NCBI GenBank assembly: GCA_030490835.1
Contig: CM059972.1
Span: forward strand, 53,425,563 to 53,489,562
Source of the DNA: Annona cherimola
Taxonomy: Eukaryota > Streptophyta > Magnoliopsida > Magnoliales > Annonaceae
Length of the DNA: 64,000 nucleotides
Direction of reading: 5' to 3'
Of this stretch, positions 13,294 to 24,907 are shown piece after piece (the stretch's first letter is position 1; the number at the start of each line of letters is the position of its first letter). A program made the position numbers and the translations under genes. Under the pieces are notes generated by a model. The model was not told the DNA's origin, did no database searches, and saw only the letters and a list, made by a program, of their open reading frames with translations.

Positions 13294-13682
13294 GAGTAAT
13301 GATCCTGTTAGCCCGGGCTAAGTAAATGCCTCACTTAGCCCACCTCAAAAATTCTATTTAAAATAATTTTTTTTTCTTCATAAACTTGTTTATCTAATGT
13401 ATTTAATATATAAATCAAGTTTTACCATTTTTGGATATGTGTATATATATTTTTAAATTTTTAAAAATAAGGATATTTTAAATACATATAGATACATAGA
13501 TGTTTAAAAATCTCAAAAAATAGATAAACATATTCAAAAATGGTAAAACTTGGTCTATATGTTAAATACACTTAGATAAACAAGTGCACGAAGAAAAAAG
13601 TAAAAAAAGTTGTTGTAAATAGATTTTTTAAAGTGGGCTAAGTGCGGCATTTACTTAGCCCGGGCTAACAGGATCACTCCTC
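13294..13682. mobile_element. Foldback MITE, Mutator-type (389 bp)
   Basis: A 9-bp duplication TTTATGAAA flanks it exactly (13285-13293 and 13683-13691). The terminal inverted repeats are about 66 bp with few mismatches: the left starts GAGTAATGATCCTG and the right, complemented, starts GAGGAGTGATCCTG. Both continue GTTAGCCCGGGCTAAG. The inner halves are also complementary, so nearly the whole element can fold into one hairpin. A 9-bp duplication and a terminal G fit Mutator-like elements. There is no ORF, so it must be mobilised in trans. Confidence 0.85.
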
Positions 13683-14129
13683 TTTATGAAAATATTTTAT
13701 TTTTAAAATGATTATGCTCAATTCTCAATTGAGAAGGGCACAGTCTGTAGACTGAGTTGGATTATGTTATATCAAGTTTCGACTTGAAAAATGGCACGAT
13801 TTGAGGACTGTGTTGATTTTATAAAATCATGCTAGCATGACGATGCGAATATAAACGAGTGTGCACGAGAATCATGTACTAGGTCCATGGTGGAGGTGGT
13901 TGTAGAATAGGGCCCGCCTCTACAGGCCGAGTCGCTAAGGGAAAGCAGGAGGCTAGCGGCGCCCTCCATGAAATGGGAGTAGGATCATGAACGATCGCCT
14001 AGCTAGCGGTGCTGTCACATGGATGGTTTCTTTCCTATGGAAGGATGATCACTTGGTAAGTGTCACCTGCCAAAGGGTTAGAGACATATATGAATATGTT
14101 TTGTTTTAAAATCCCCAAAATGGGGACAT

Positions 14130-14560
14130 GAAAATATTTTAGGACATGATAATGTCCACAGGAATCAATATTTAAATGAAACTATTTTAGGACATGATAA
14201 TGTCCACAGGAATCAATGTTTACACGAGAATATTTTAGGACATAAAAATGTCCACATAGATTAAAAAAAGGCTTATATGCATATGTGTTGCTTTTGAAAA
14301 GCCCAAAATTTGGTATATGAAAAAAGGTTTATATGAAAATGTTTGAGGACATACAATTGTCCTCATATAAAAGGATCATAAGAAAATATTTTAGGACAAA
14401 AAATTGTCCTCGTGATTAAAGGTTTATATGCAAATATTTTAGGACATACACTTGTCCTCATGGTTAAATGTTTATATGACAACTTTTTAGGACATACATT
14501 TTTCCTCATATAAAAAGGTTTATATGAAAATATTTTAAGACATACAAATGTCCTCATGAA
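14130..14560 (-). repeat. 48-bp minisatellite with GGACAT..ATGTCC dyads
   Basis: Units begin at 14142, 14190, 14238, then after a gap at 14347, 14394, 14442, 14490 and 14538, a period of 48 bp. Each contains 'tattttaGGACAT', four or five bases, then the complement 'ATGTCC' or 'TTGTCC', followed by 'tcatataaaaggtttatatg'. The ORF on the minus strand at 14363-14557 is only this repeat in frame. The array is internal to the F family, since 4080-4265 has the same repeat inverted. Confidence 0.85.
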
Positions 14561-14694
14561 AAAAGAATGGTTTTCATGAATGGTTTATATGAATGGTTTT
14601 CATGAAGAGTTTATATGAAAGGTTTTCATGAAAGGTTTCTTCTTGTTGGTAGTTGATCGCTTGATAAGCGTCTCCTATCGAACGGCGAGAAATG

Positions 14695-16306
14695 TGTTGG
14701 AAATATGTGGAAAACTAGCTAAATCCATATTTTGATGATTAACAAATCAATTTGAGTATGTCTTGGCTACTAACAAGTTTGTGAAATGTTTAAGGAATAT
14801 ACATTTTGAAGAAAATCAAGTTAGGAAGGCCAAGTCGATCCCCAAGTCGACTCCATGATCGACTTCAAACATGCAGAACGTCCAGAGCTGAAAACGGAAG
14901 AAGGGAAAGTGAAGTCGCAGGCCAAGTCGACTCCACCTGCGACTTGGGTAGCCAAGTCGCAAACGAAGTCGACCTCACCATCGACTTCAGTCGGGCGAAA
15001 CCTTCCAGAGTTGAATTCGAAACAGCAGAATGCCGAAGTCGCACCCCAAGTCGACTCCACGTGCGACTTGAGGTGAAGTCGCAGCCGAAGTCGACTCCGA
15101 CATCGACTTCGATCGGGCAGAAGCTATTTTTTCAGAAAACAAGCTCATTATCAACTCAAGTGTTTCAAATTCCAAGCAAGACTCAATTCCTTCAAAGATT
15201 CACAAGGTTCAAGCTAATCCAAGAAGAATCAAAGTCAAGTTCTTCAAGGTTCACAAGATTTATAAGTATGAGGAGCCATTCCAGAATCAAAAGGACTGAA
15301 GGAAGAAAGCCTAAGCAAAACGATTTTCAAGTTCCTAGTGCGTGAAGCCATCTGACGAGGTGAAGTCGAAGCCGAAGTCGACTCCACCTGCGACTTGGGT
15401 CAAGTCGTGAACCCAAGTCGACCCTGACTGGAACTTGAAGTTGCGACGGAGAAGCGAAGTCGCACCCGAAGTCGACTCCATCTGGGACTTGGGCGAAGTC
15501 GCATCCGAAGTCGACTCCACCTGCGACTTGGGTCGCAACGGTCGGATTATTTTCGAACGTTGGCGCATTAAATGCGCGCCACCTACCTTCTAACGTTCGA
15601 ATTCCCTCCAAGATTATAAATAGCATTCATGGTGGACGAGGGAAGTAGTTGGAAAACATTAAGTGAGCATAACTCCTATCTACAAGAGCATTAAAGTGAT
15701 CAAGCCAATCAAGAGAGGAAGAATTGTGCTTCAAGTTGCAAGAGCTACATTCAGAAACTTCAAAGTCATCATCTACAAGTTCTTCCCTGCGCTAAATCAT
15801 TTCTACACACCTGTAAAGTGTAGTTTACTTTTATTGTTTACTTGTTTGTGTTGAACTTGATTTAGCTTGCGTAGCTAAGATCAAGAGGTAGCAAAGTAGT
15901 GTGTGATTGGAGTGTGACTCATCACCTACTTGTGCTAAGTGTTTGATGCCCCCTAGAGATAGAATCTAGAAGAGAGCAAGAGGCTCTGGTTGTATATGCC
16001 CCCTAGAGCTAGAATCTAGAAGAGAGCAAGAGGCTCTAGTTGTATTCGCGGAATACAATAGTGGAACCCAAGTCACAAGGAGTGTGAGCTTGGAAGAGTG
16101 GAGTAGGGAGGTTGCCCGAACCACTATAAAATCCTTGTCTACTTGCTTTTATTTCTGCTCTCTTTATTACTTTGCTTTCCATTCAGTTTCTTCATTCAAG
16201 GGGATTAATTCTACAAGGGGTTAAGTTTTTAAGTTACCAAAGAAATTTTTATGAACCCAATTCACCCCTCCCCTCTTGGGTTTTGCCATCTATTCGGGAC
16301 CCAACA
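14695..16306 (+). mobile_element. Solo LTR of the Sirevirus-like copia family (copy B)
   Basis: It starts TGTTGGAAATATG and ends GACCCAACA, with the perfect duplication AAATG on both sides (14690-14694, 16307-16311). Inside are nine 34-bp dyad modules (14832-15529), the dyad GAACGTT/AACGTTC around GCGCATTAAATGCGCGCC, a TATAAATAG box near 15615, and the conserved R/U5-like block. About 55 bp ('tgccccctagag...ctagttgtat') is duplicated at 15949-16045. No internal domain remains. A related sequence at 19285-19305 shows the unoccupied site. Confidence 0.92.
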
Positions 16307-16827
16307 AAATGCATTTATATACAAATGTAAAATGCTTGCTTACTGAGTTTATCACTCACGTTTTGTTTTCCCAACCCTAGATAGGTTCAAGGAAGCTCAA
16401 AAGGAGAAAGGACTTGATAAATTGAAGGGAAGAATGACTGGTATTCTTAATGTGTTAATAATTTGTTAGCTATCATGTAAGAATTGATATGTTTAGAGAA
16501 TGATTAAATGCTCGTGTTGATTATGAAGATATTAGGTTATAAATGTTCATGATGTATGTAAACAAGTCGATGTTTTATAAGAATATAATTGACTGTGAAA
16601 TGAATGGTAAGAATGATAGGTTATATGCAATTGGCTACAAGTATATGATGCTTGTCAAAGATCAAATGATATGAAGGGAGTGGAAAAAAAATTTCCACTA
16701 AACAAAATGAATTCAAAAATCCCGCCACGTGATCAGAGCAACAATCACGTTTCACATTTACCAATTGATAACGATCTTGGAGTAAGGCTCAAGTTGCGAC
16801 GCCTCGGGTTGGGGGCGCCACACATTC

Positions 16828-17264
16828 ATAAAATTAGCATTCCATAATTAATAAAAATAAAAATCATATTCGCAAAAAAACCACCAATCATTAAAATTGA
16901 AACATCATCTAGTTGAAATCATATATCTTGCAATTGTCATGCACCATGATTGCTCAAAATATAATTACACAGTATAAGACATTCCAATAGAGTTTTAATC
17001 TCCCACATCGGTCATAAACTAATCCCTAAATGTGTTCAAATGTGTTCAAAGATGTCCAATCGAAGTCAATAACAACAAATAAAAAGGATGGAAAAAGTTA
17101 AATTTCATCATCATCGAAGTGCACATCCAATCTTCAATTTTCTTTAATCAGGTATCCACATCATTCAACTTTGACATGATATATGCAAATTGGCCTTCTT
17201 TGAGCATTCTCAAACTACCAACCGAGGTTCTTTATTGTTAGAGGACTCCTTCAAGTTCTCATTC
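16828..17264. other. Gene-free spacer between two F copies
   Basis: AT-rich sequence with no ORF above 60 codons. It has a short direct repeat ('aaatgtgttc' twice near 17031-17050). I recognise no feature. Confidence 0.4.
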
Positions 17265-18250
17265 TGTAGCGCCCCAAACCTAGCATCACAATATGAGTCT
17301 TATTCCGAGACCGTTATTGATTGGTAAACGTGATCAGGATTGTTGCCCTGTCACACGGCAGTTTCTTTTGATAATTTTCCATTGATAATTTACTCCATAG
17401 AAGTTCATCTCATCATTCATATTCCATTTTTTCATCAATTTGCCTATCTAGGCTATCATCAACTCCTGATGTATCCATTATATATATCATAAATTCTATG
17501 GCATTCATCTCATAACATAATATACATTCATTATTCGTCCATAAAATTCTTTCATCAATCCAACATACACCGCTATGTAAGACAAATAAATTGTAACAAG
17601 TAGCTGTCGCACAATGCATAATACATTTTTGACACTTGGGAAACACATACAGGACTCCATAGAGTCATCATCCATCATTTAACCTACGCTCCTCCTTCGT
17701 ATCTATCCTTACACCTATCTTAGGGTTTGGAAAATAAATCATGAGTATAACTCAATAAGCAAGCTGCATAGTTTTCAAGTAATTCATTTTGCAGGCAAAG
17801 TGGCATTTAAATAGCATCTTTGAAATCAACATCATACCCACTCGTGGGTATACCATGAAAAATATGGAACATAATACCCATCATGGGTATATCATGAAAA
17901 ATATGGAACATAATACCCATCATGGGTATATCATGAATAATGCAATGCATTATTATCATCATAAAACATGAACATCATGAGATGGTACGCTAGCTAGACG
18001 ACCATCCATCCTCCTTCTCCCATCTCAGGGAGGGCCCCGCCGGCCTTTGGACTAACTTAGTGACTTAGTCACACTAAGGGGGGACAATCGGTCCACTTAC
18101 ACCTTTAAAGTGGACCTAGTACCTTGTGCACCATGAACTTAATCATAAACATGATCATGAACATGCTAGTATGATTTTCATAAGTAATCATTTGAACCAT
18201 AATTGCTCAACAATATTTAATAAATCATTGTACAAACCATTTGCCAAAGT
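17265..18250 (+). mobile_element. Family F long repeat, 5' part (F2)
   Basis: It starts TGTAGCGCCCC at 17265 and keeps the order of the F family: 'taaacgtgatcaggattgtt', a 'aatcatgagtataactc' block, then the GC-rich block at 18000-18125 ('gggacaatcggtcc', 'agtggacct'). Near 18250 the sequence changes to the reverse-oriented copy F3, so F2 is only the first quarter of a copy. The bases before it, CATTC, happen to equal the target duplication of F1. Confidence 0.65.
17835..17943. repeat. Tandem repeat, 40 bp x 3, with TACCCAT/ATGGGTA dyads
   Basis: Units start at 17835, 17875 and 17914. Each has TACCCA, three bases and TGGGTA, then 'tatcatgaaaaatatgg'. The ORF at 17789-17971 simply reads through this repeat. 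Confidence 0.85.
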
Positions 18251-19662
18251 TAAAAATGTGATTTTATTGCTTCATTGTAAGCAAGCAAACCCTTTTGAAA
18301 ATATGTTTTATTCTCAAGTGTTTATGAAATGTGTTAAGGGTGGTCATTCCTATAATGTTTTGAAATGATGAATGTTTATGAGTTTTTATGAAAAATCATA
18401 CCGGCATATTGATATCGTGTGATGTTCATGGACATGTGCACATGTATGATGTATAATGATGAGGCTTTTGGTGGAGGTAGAAAGCGGATCAGAGGGTCCC
18501 CCTTCACTATTGCCGAGTCATATGGGCTTTGTGTCTACAGCGTCCTCCCCAAAGGTGGAGGCAAAGGAATGTTATGTGTGAATGAATGCATTGCATTTTC
18601 ATACATTGATTGAAAAGGAAAGCATGGATTTGAAATGATGTTTTTAAGGGATGGTACAAATAATTCTCTATATGAGAATGACAAGTCACCTGGTGTAAGA
18701 GGTATATAATGCCGGAAAAATCAAAAGTCATGCATGTAGGAACCATGTAGGCGTCAAGAGCGAGAGAGGTTCCCCTTGATGAGGCCAAGTCGGAGACAGC
18801 CGGCGTATTGGACCATGCTATGTGAGATGTTCCCTGAGCTAGCGTACCCGCACACAAAGGTTTATGTCAGGAATGGAAAGAAAGTATTTGCACATCTAAT
18901 GTTCATGAAATAATTTTTATGAAAAGGAAAGCATGGATTTGAAAATATGTTTTTAAGAGATGGTGAAAATAATTCTCTACATGAGAATGACAAGTCACCT
19001 GGTGTTAGAGGTATATAATGCCGGAAAAATCAAAAGTCATACATGTAGGAACCATGTAGGCGTCAAGAGGAAGAGAGGTTCCCCTTGATGAGGCCAAGTC
19101 GGAGACAACCGGCGTATTGGACCATGCTATGTGAGATGTTCCCTGGACTAGCGTACCCGCACACGAAGGTTTATGTCAGGAGTGGAAAGGAAGCATTTGC
19201 ACATCCAATGTTTATGAAATGATTTTTATGAAAAGGTTTCTATTCCATTGATAGTTGATCACTTGCTAAATGTCTCCTATCGAATGGAGAGAAATGCATT
19301 TACGAATGGTTTACATGAATAGTTTTCATGAATGGTTTATGAAAGGTTTCCAAAAATGGTTTACGAAAAGGTTTCTATTCCGTTGGTAGTTGATCACTTG
19401 GTAAGTGTCTTCTACTGAATGGAGAGGAATGCATTTAAAATGAAAAATGCTTGCTTATTGAGTTTCGACTCATGTTTTATTTTCCCAACCTCAGACAGGT
19501 GCAGGGAAAGCCAAGTGATGAAAAAGATCAAGTGGATTTTCCTGTAAGTGATATGGTGAATGAATGAATGAAGCATAGTTACAAAGGTATGTAATCCTTT
19601 GTATATTGAAGTATGAATGAATGCCCTAATGGGATATAATGAAAAAAGACATAGGTTGTATG
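18250..19662 (-). mobile_element. Family F long repeat, reverse copy F3, left piece
   Basis: Reverse-oriented F sequence, recognised by 'gtaagcaagcaaa', 'aagggtggtcat', the complement of the GC-rich block, 'gatcacttggtaagtgtc' and 'gttttattttcccaacc'. It is interrupted at 19663 by retrotransposon C and resumes at 40195-40441. Its far end is replaced by F2 at about 18250. The ORFs inside (18419-18613, 18507-18857, 19412-19696) are not conserved. Confidence 0.65.
18612..19229. repeat. Tandem duplication, unit 309 bp, two copies
   Basis: The copies at 18612-18920 and 18921-19229 are close to identical, beginning 'gaaaaggaaagcatgg'. They include the blocks 'aggtatataatgccgg' and 'gttccccttgatgaggcc'. 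It is a recent internal duplication in F3. Confidence 0.85.
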
Positions 19663-21430
19663 TGTTGGAAATATGTGCAAAACAAGCTAAATCCATGTTT
19701 TGATGATTAACAAATCAATTTGAGTAAGTCTTGGCTACTAACATGTTTGTGGAAGTGTTTAAAGGATATACATTTAAAGAAAATAGAGCATGGAAGGATA
19801 AGTCGATTTCCAAGTCGACTCAGGTATCGACTTAAGGCCAAGTCGATCTCCAAGTCGACTCCAATATCGACTTCAAGGCGTCGATTCCTTCCAGAGTTGA
19901 AAACGGGGAGCAGAGCTGACGAAGTCGCAAACGAAGTCGACTCCGCATGCCACTTGGGCGAAGTTGCAGACCAAGTCGACTCCAGCATCAACTTCAAAAT
20001 GACGATTCCTTCCAGAGTTGAAGTCAAGACTCCGAAGTGCCGAAGTCGCACCCCAAGTCGACTCCACTTGCGACTTGAGGTGAAGTCGCAGGCCAAGTCG
20101 ACTCCAGTAGCGACTTGGAGGCGTCATTTTCCGTCCAGAGTTGAAACCGAGATCTGGGGGCACCGAAGTCGCAAACCAAGTCGACTCCGGCATCGACTTC
20201 GATCGGACAGAAGAGAAATTTCAGAAGACAAGTTGGGATTAACTGATTTCAAGATGAAGATCAAGCCAACCTAGATGCTCAAACTTAAACATACGAAGAC
20301 TAATCCAAGTCCAAGCAAGATGCATAAACTCAACCAAGAACTTGTTCAAGATTACATGATTCAAGACTCATGGATTCAAAGCTTACAAAAACATGGAGCT
20401 AATGAAAGCAAGCTAAAGTGAAGACACAATGATTCAAAAAGTAATGAAAAATGCAAAAGAACTAAAGGCATAGAGAAGCCTAAGCAAAACAAAAAGCATC
20501 CTGAAGTTTTTCAAGTTCATCAAGCTATCTGCGAGGTGAAGTCGCATCCGAAGTCGACTCCACCTGCGACTTGGGTCAAGTCGAAGACAAAGTCGACCCA
20601 GTCTGGAACTTGAAGATGCTGCGAACTGGCGAAGTCGCACCCGAAGTCGACTCCATCTGCGACTTGGGCGAAGTCGCACCCGAAGTTGACTCCACCTGCG
20701 ACTTGGGTCACAACGGTCGGAAAATATTCGAACGTTGGTGCATTAAATGCGCGCCACCTACCTTCAAACGTTCGGATTCCCTCCACAATTATAAAAGGCA
20801 TTCATTGTTGATGAGGGAAGTAGCTGAAAATCATTAAGTGTGCATAACTCCTACCTTCAAGAGAATTAAGTGATCAAGCCAATCTTTACAAGAAGAACTT
20901 TGCTTCAAACTGCAAGAGCTCAACTGCTGATCCTTCAAAGCCAACTCTACAAGTTCTTCTCTGTGCCAAACTGTCTCTACACAACAGTAACGTGTAGATT
21001 CTTTCTGTTTTTCTTATTGTTGTATTGAACTTGATTTAGTTTGAGGAACTAAGATCAAGTGTAAGCAAAGTAGTGTGTGATTGGAGTGGAACTCATCACC
21101 TACTTGTGCTGTGATTTGTTGATGCCCCCTAGAGTTGGAATCTAGAAGAGAGCAGTGGCTCTAGTTGTATTTGTGAAATACAATAGTGGAAACCAAGTCA
21201 CAAGGAGTGTGAGCTTGGAAGAGTGGAGTAGGGAGGTTGCCCGAACCACTATAAAATCTTGTGTGTTTGATTTATATTTCTGCTCTCGACATTATATTTC
21301 TTTCCATTTCGTTTCTTCATAAAGGGGGAATAAATTAATCCGGGATAAAGTTTCTGTTTAAGTTATAAATTTTTAAATACCCAATTCACCCCTCCCCTCT
21401 TGGGTAATTGCCATTAACTCGGGACCAACA
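19663..21430 (+). repeat. 5' LTR of element C (1768 bp)
   Basis: The LTR starts TGTTGGAAATATG and ends GGGACCAACA. It has eleven 34-bp dyad modules (19800-20704), then the GAACGTT/AACGTTC promoter dyad (about 20729-20772), a 'ttataaaagg' TATA box near 20790, and the conserved block ending in 'cacccctcccctcttgg'. The primer-binding site follows directly. Confidence 0.92.
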
Positions 21431-21432
21431 AG

Positions 21433-21444
21433 TGGTATCAGAGC
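21433..21444 (+). promoter_or_regulatory. Primer-binding site of element C
   Basis: TGGTATCAGAGC, two bases after the LTR, is complementary to the 3' end of initiator methionine tRNA, the usual copia primer. Confidence 0.9.
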
Positions 21445-21478
21445 AGGTCTTTGAGTTAAACCAAAGAGATCTAGTGAT

Positions 21479-24400
21479 ATGGCATCCCAATCGACTTCCG
21501 TTCCCGCATTTGCCAAAGGCCAATCATTTACTAGGCCACCATTGTTTGATGGGAACAATTTCGGCTATTGGAAGCTTCGTATGAAGCAACTCATTATGGC
21601 TACTGATATGGACTCTTGGATTGCAATCCAAGACGGTGTAATCTTGCCAACTGATGAAAGAGCTTCCAAATGGACCGAAGAGGAAGTAAGAACTGTAAAG
21701 AGCAATGCTAAAGCTATGAACTCACTATTTTGTGCTCTTACAGCTTCTGAATATGATAGAGTATCCTCTTGCCTAACCGCTAAAGAAATATGAGATACTT
21801 TAACATCTATTTATGAAGGAACCTCTCAAGTCCAAGGGACTAGGAGAAATATTTTGATAGGAGAATTGGAAAGCTTCAGAATGCTAGAAACAGAAAATAT
21901 TTCTGAGATGTTTGCTAGATTTTCTAAAATTACTAACGCTTTGAAAGGTCTTGGAAAGGCTATCTCTGAATCTGAACAAGTTATGAAGATACTAAGGGTG
22001 CTACCTGACTCATGGACTCCAAAGATTACAGCAATAGAAGAAGCCAAAGACCTAAATACTTTAAAGCTAGAAGATCTTATTAGCTCACTAATGTCACATG
22101 AGCTAATTAAGAAAAGAAATGAAGATAATTACAAAGGGAAGAAAGCTATTGCACTAAAGGCCACCCACAACTCAGAAGAATCTACCTCCTCATCTCACAA
22201 CGATGATGAAGATATAGCACTACTCACTCGCAAATTTTGAAAGTTTGTGCGAAAAGAAAGAAACTTCAAAGACTTCAAAGAAAGACCACGAAGAGAGAAG
22301 AAGAAGGAGCCAACAAAGTGCTATAGATGCGGCGGGATGGGACATATGCAAGCTCAATGTCCTACGCAGGAAGAGAAATCAAAAGATCAACAAGAAAGGA
22401 GGTAAAGACATGAAAACAAGAAATACCAAAGGCCCAAGGGAAGAGACATGTACGTCAATGAAGAAACTTCATCAACAAGCAGCTCCTCAACCGACGAATT
22501 TGAGGCGGCAAATTGTGCTAGAATATGCTGCGTGGCACGAATCGAACAAGAAGAAAATCTGTTGTGTTTGAACACAACGGAAGTTTTGGAAGAATAAACC
22601 ATCTCAACAAAGTGCACAAGCAATGAAGAGGTAACTTCCAAACCTTGCCATTCTCAACCTAGTTATTCTTCTTTTCATGAATGCCTCAAATGTACTGAAT
22701 TAGAAGAACTACAACTTGCATATGATTCATTATATGAAGAAATCAAAAAGCTAGGAAACAAGTTGTCATTGAAGAGACAACAATGTAACTCCGTTATTAT
22801 TGTAAATGGAAAACTAGCTGAAAGATCATCAAAATTGAAAGATGAAAATGAATTGCTTTTGAAAGAAGTAGAGAAACTGAAAAAGGAGAACGAATCATTA
22901 AATGAATCATTAGCTAAGTTCTCTAATCCAGGACAAATGTAAAAATATTTCTGAACATGACCTCCCAAACAAATAAAAGAGGTCTTGGATACTATACATT
23001 TGAGCAAAAAGAAAGTGGCAAATCAAATGTGCTAATACTTGGGAAATATCAAACCAAAACTGCACCTATCTACAATTCCAAAAATAAAAATTTTATGTGG
23101 ACTAGAAGGCCAACATTTGAACCATTACATACTTGGAGGCCTACTCCTAGACTACCAATGGCTTGCAATTTCTGCAATAAAATGGGTCATAAAGCCTATA
23201 AATGTAACTTTAAGAAACTGTATGACCATGGTGCAAAATTAGTTTGGGTTCCAAGAAACACAAGATTTGGGCTTTCTAAGTTAGAGCAACAAAGATTGAA
23301 TCATATTACCAACCCAAATGGACCCATAAAATGGGTACCAAAGAGATAAGATTTACTTGTTTATTTTTCAGATATGTTTTAAGGCAAAGGCAAACAACGT
23401 ATGGTTCATGGACAGCGGTTGTTCAAGGCATATGACCAGAGAAAGAAGTTTATTTCATAAACTTAAGCCTTGCAACGATGGAACGGTTGCCTTTGGTAAT
23501 AATGAGAAAGGTAAAATTAAAGGTAAAGAAAACATATATAGTATTTCAAATGCATGCATGGAAGATGTATTGTTTGTTGAAGGACTCAAGCACAATCTAA
23601 TGAGCATTAGTCAATTATGTGACAAAGAATACAAGGTTGTGTTTGAATCATCTATATGTAATGTATTTGATGGAGAACATATCATGTTTAGCGGAAAAAG
23701 ACATGGAAATGTATATTTGGTTTCACTTGATGAACTAGATGGTCAATGTCTAATGGTCATTGATAATGATCCATGGGTTTGGCATAAGAGGCTTAAGCAT
23801 ATAAACATGACAAATATAAAGACCCTATGGAAGAAGAGTTTGGTAGAAGGATTGCCTAAATTGAAATATGACAAGGATAAAATTTGCAAGGCATGTCAAT
23901 TGTCAAAACAACCTAAAATGCCTTTCTCTACCAAAAAGGAGATTTCCACCACTAGGCCACTTGAATTGCTACACATGGATCTAAATGGGTCATCTGATAT
24001 TTTAACCATTGGTGGAAAGAAATATGTATTTGTAATAGTTGATGATTTTTAAAGATTCACATGGGTAATTCTCTTAGCTAGCAAAGATGAAGCCTTCTCT
24101 ATGTTTGCAACTTTTGTAAACTTGGTGCAAAATGAAAAATAATGTACTATTATGACCATTAGAAGTGATCATGGTGGTGAATTTGAAAATAAACGATTCA
24201 TAGAATTATGCAATGAAAAAGGAATTCATCATACATTTTCTGCACCAAGAACTCCACAACAAAATAGAGTGGTTGAAAGGAAAAACAGAACTATACAAGA
24301 GATGGCTACAAGTACAGCTTGTCATGTGCTAAACCGAGTTACTATTAGAGCAATCTTGAAAAAGACCTCATATGAGCTATGGAAAGGTAGAAAACCAAAT

Positions 24401-24777
24401 ATTTCATACTTTCATGCTTTTGGATGCACATGCTATGTTTTGAACAATGGTAAAACCAACTTGGGAAAACTAGATGCCAAAAGTGATGAGGCAATATTCC
24501 TTGGGTACTCATCAAATAGCAAAGCATATAGAGTATTCAATAAACGAAACCAAGTTGTAAAAGAGTCGATACATGTTGTTTTTGATGAAACTAACCCATG
24601 CTTCAAAAGAAAAGATGATTTAAGTGATGCAGATGATATAACAAGTAGTCTTGAAGAACTGCATGTGGAAAAGCTAGAAGACTCCATGGAGGAAAGGGTA
24701 AGTGAAGGTAATAACTCCTATAAACCTCCAACTGATTTAAAGTTCAAACATGCCCATCCAATTGAGCAAGTTATAGG
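21479..24777 (+). pseudogene. gag-pol: Broken gag-pol of element C (gag, protease, integrase)
   Basis: The start matches gag of element D (a '[11 protein letters not shown]' beginning and a UBN2-type capsid region). A TGG to TGA stop lies at 21791-21793, and further stops or shifts occur near 22240, 22403, 22943, 24050 and 24141. Two zinc knuckles of CX2CX4HX4C type remain near 22321-22365 and 23161-23206. Protease keeps a DSG active-site triad near 23412. Integrase keeps its zinc-binding region and DDE region but has lost about 54 bases near 24306. The sequence stops at the target site ATAGG, where element D is inserted, and continues at 35494. Confidence 0.9.
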
Positions 24778-24907
24778 TGTTGGAAACAATACTTCAAAAC
24801 AAAGTAAAATTGACCAAAGATTAAGTTTTGATGATTAACAACAACTAACTTGAGTATATTTAAAGGACTAATGAGTTTGCCACTTGTTTTAAGGAACTTC
24901 AGTAGCC

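Larger units (their letters stand above)
10016..16822 (-). mobile_element. Family F long repeat, complete solo LTR-like copy (F1)
   Basis: In reverse orientation, the outer ends are TATGATACC at 10016 (the complement of the family's terminal ...ATCACA) and ...GGCGCCACA at 16822 (the complement of TGTGGCGCC). The duplication CATTC flanks both sides (10011-10015 and 16823-16827). Inside are a MULE-type MITE (13294-13682) and a copia solo LTR (14695-16306). Without those and their duplications, F1 is about 4.8 kb. There is no gag, pol or primer-binding site, so a solo LTR is the simplest reading. A large non-autonomous element is the alternative. Confidence 0.75.
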
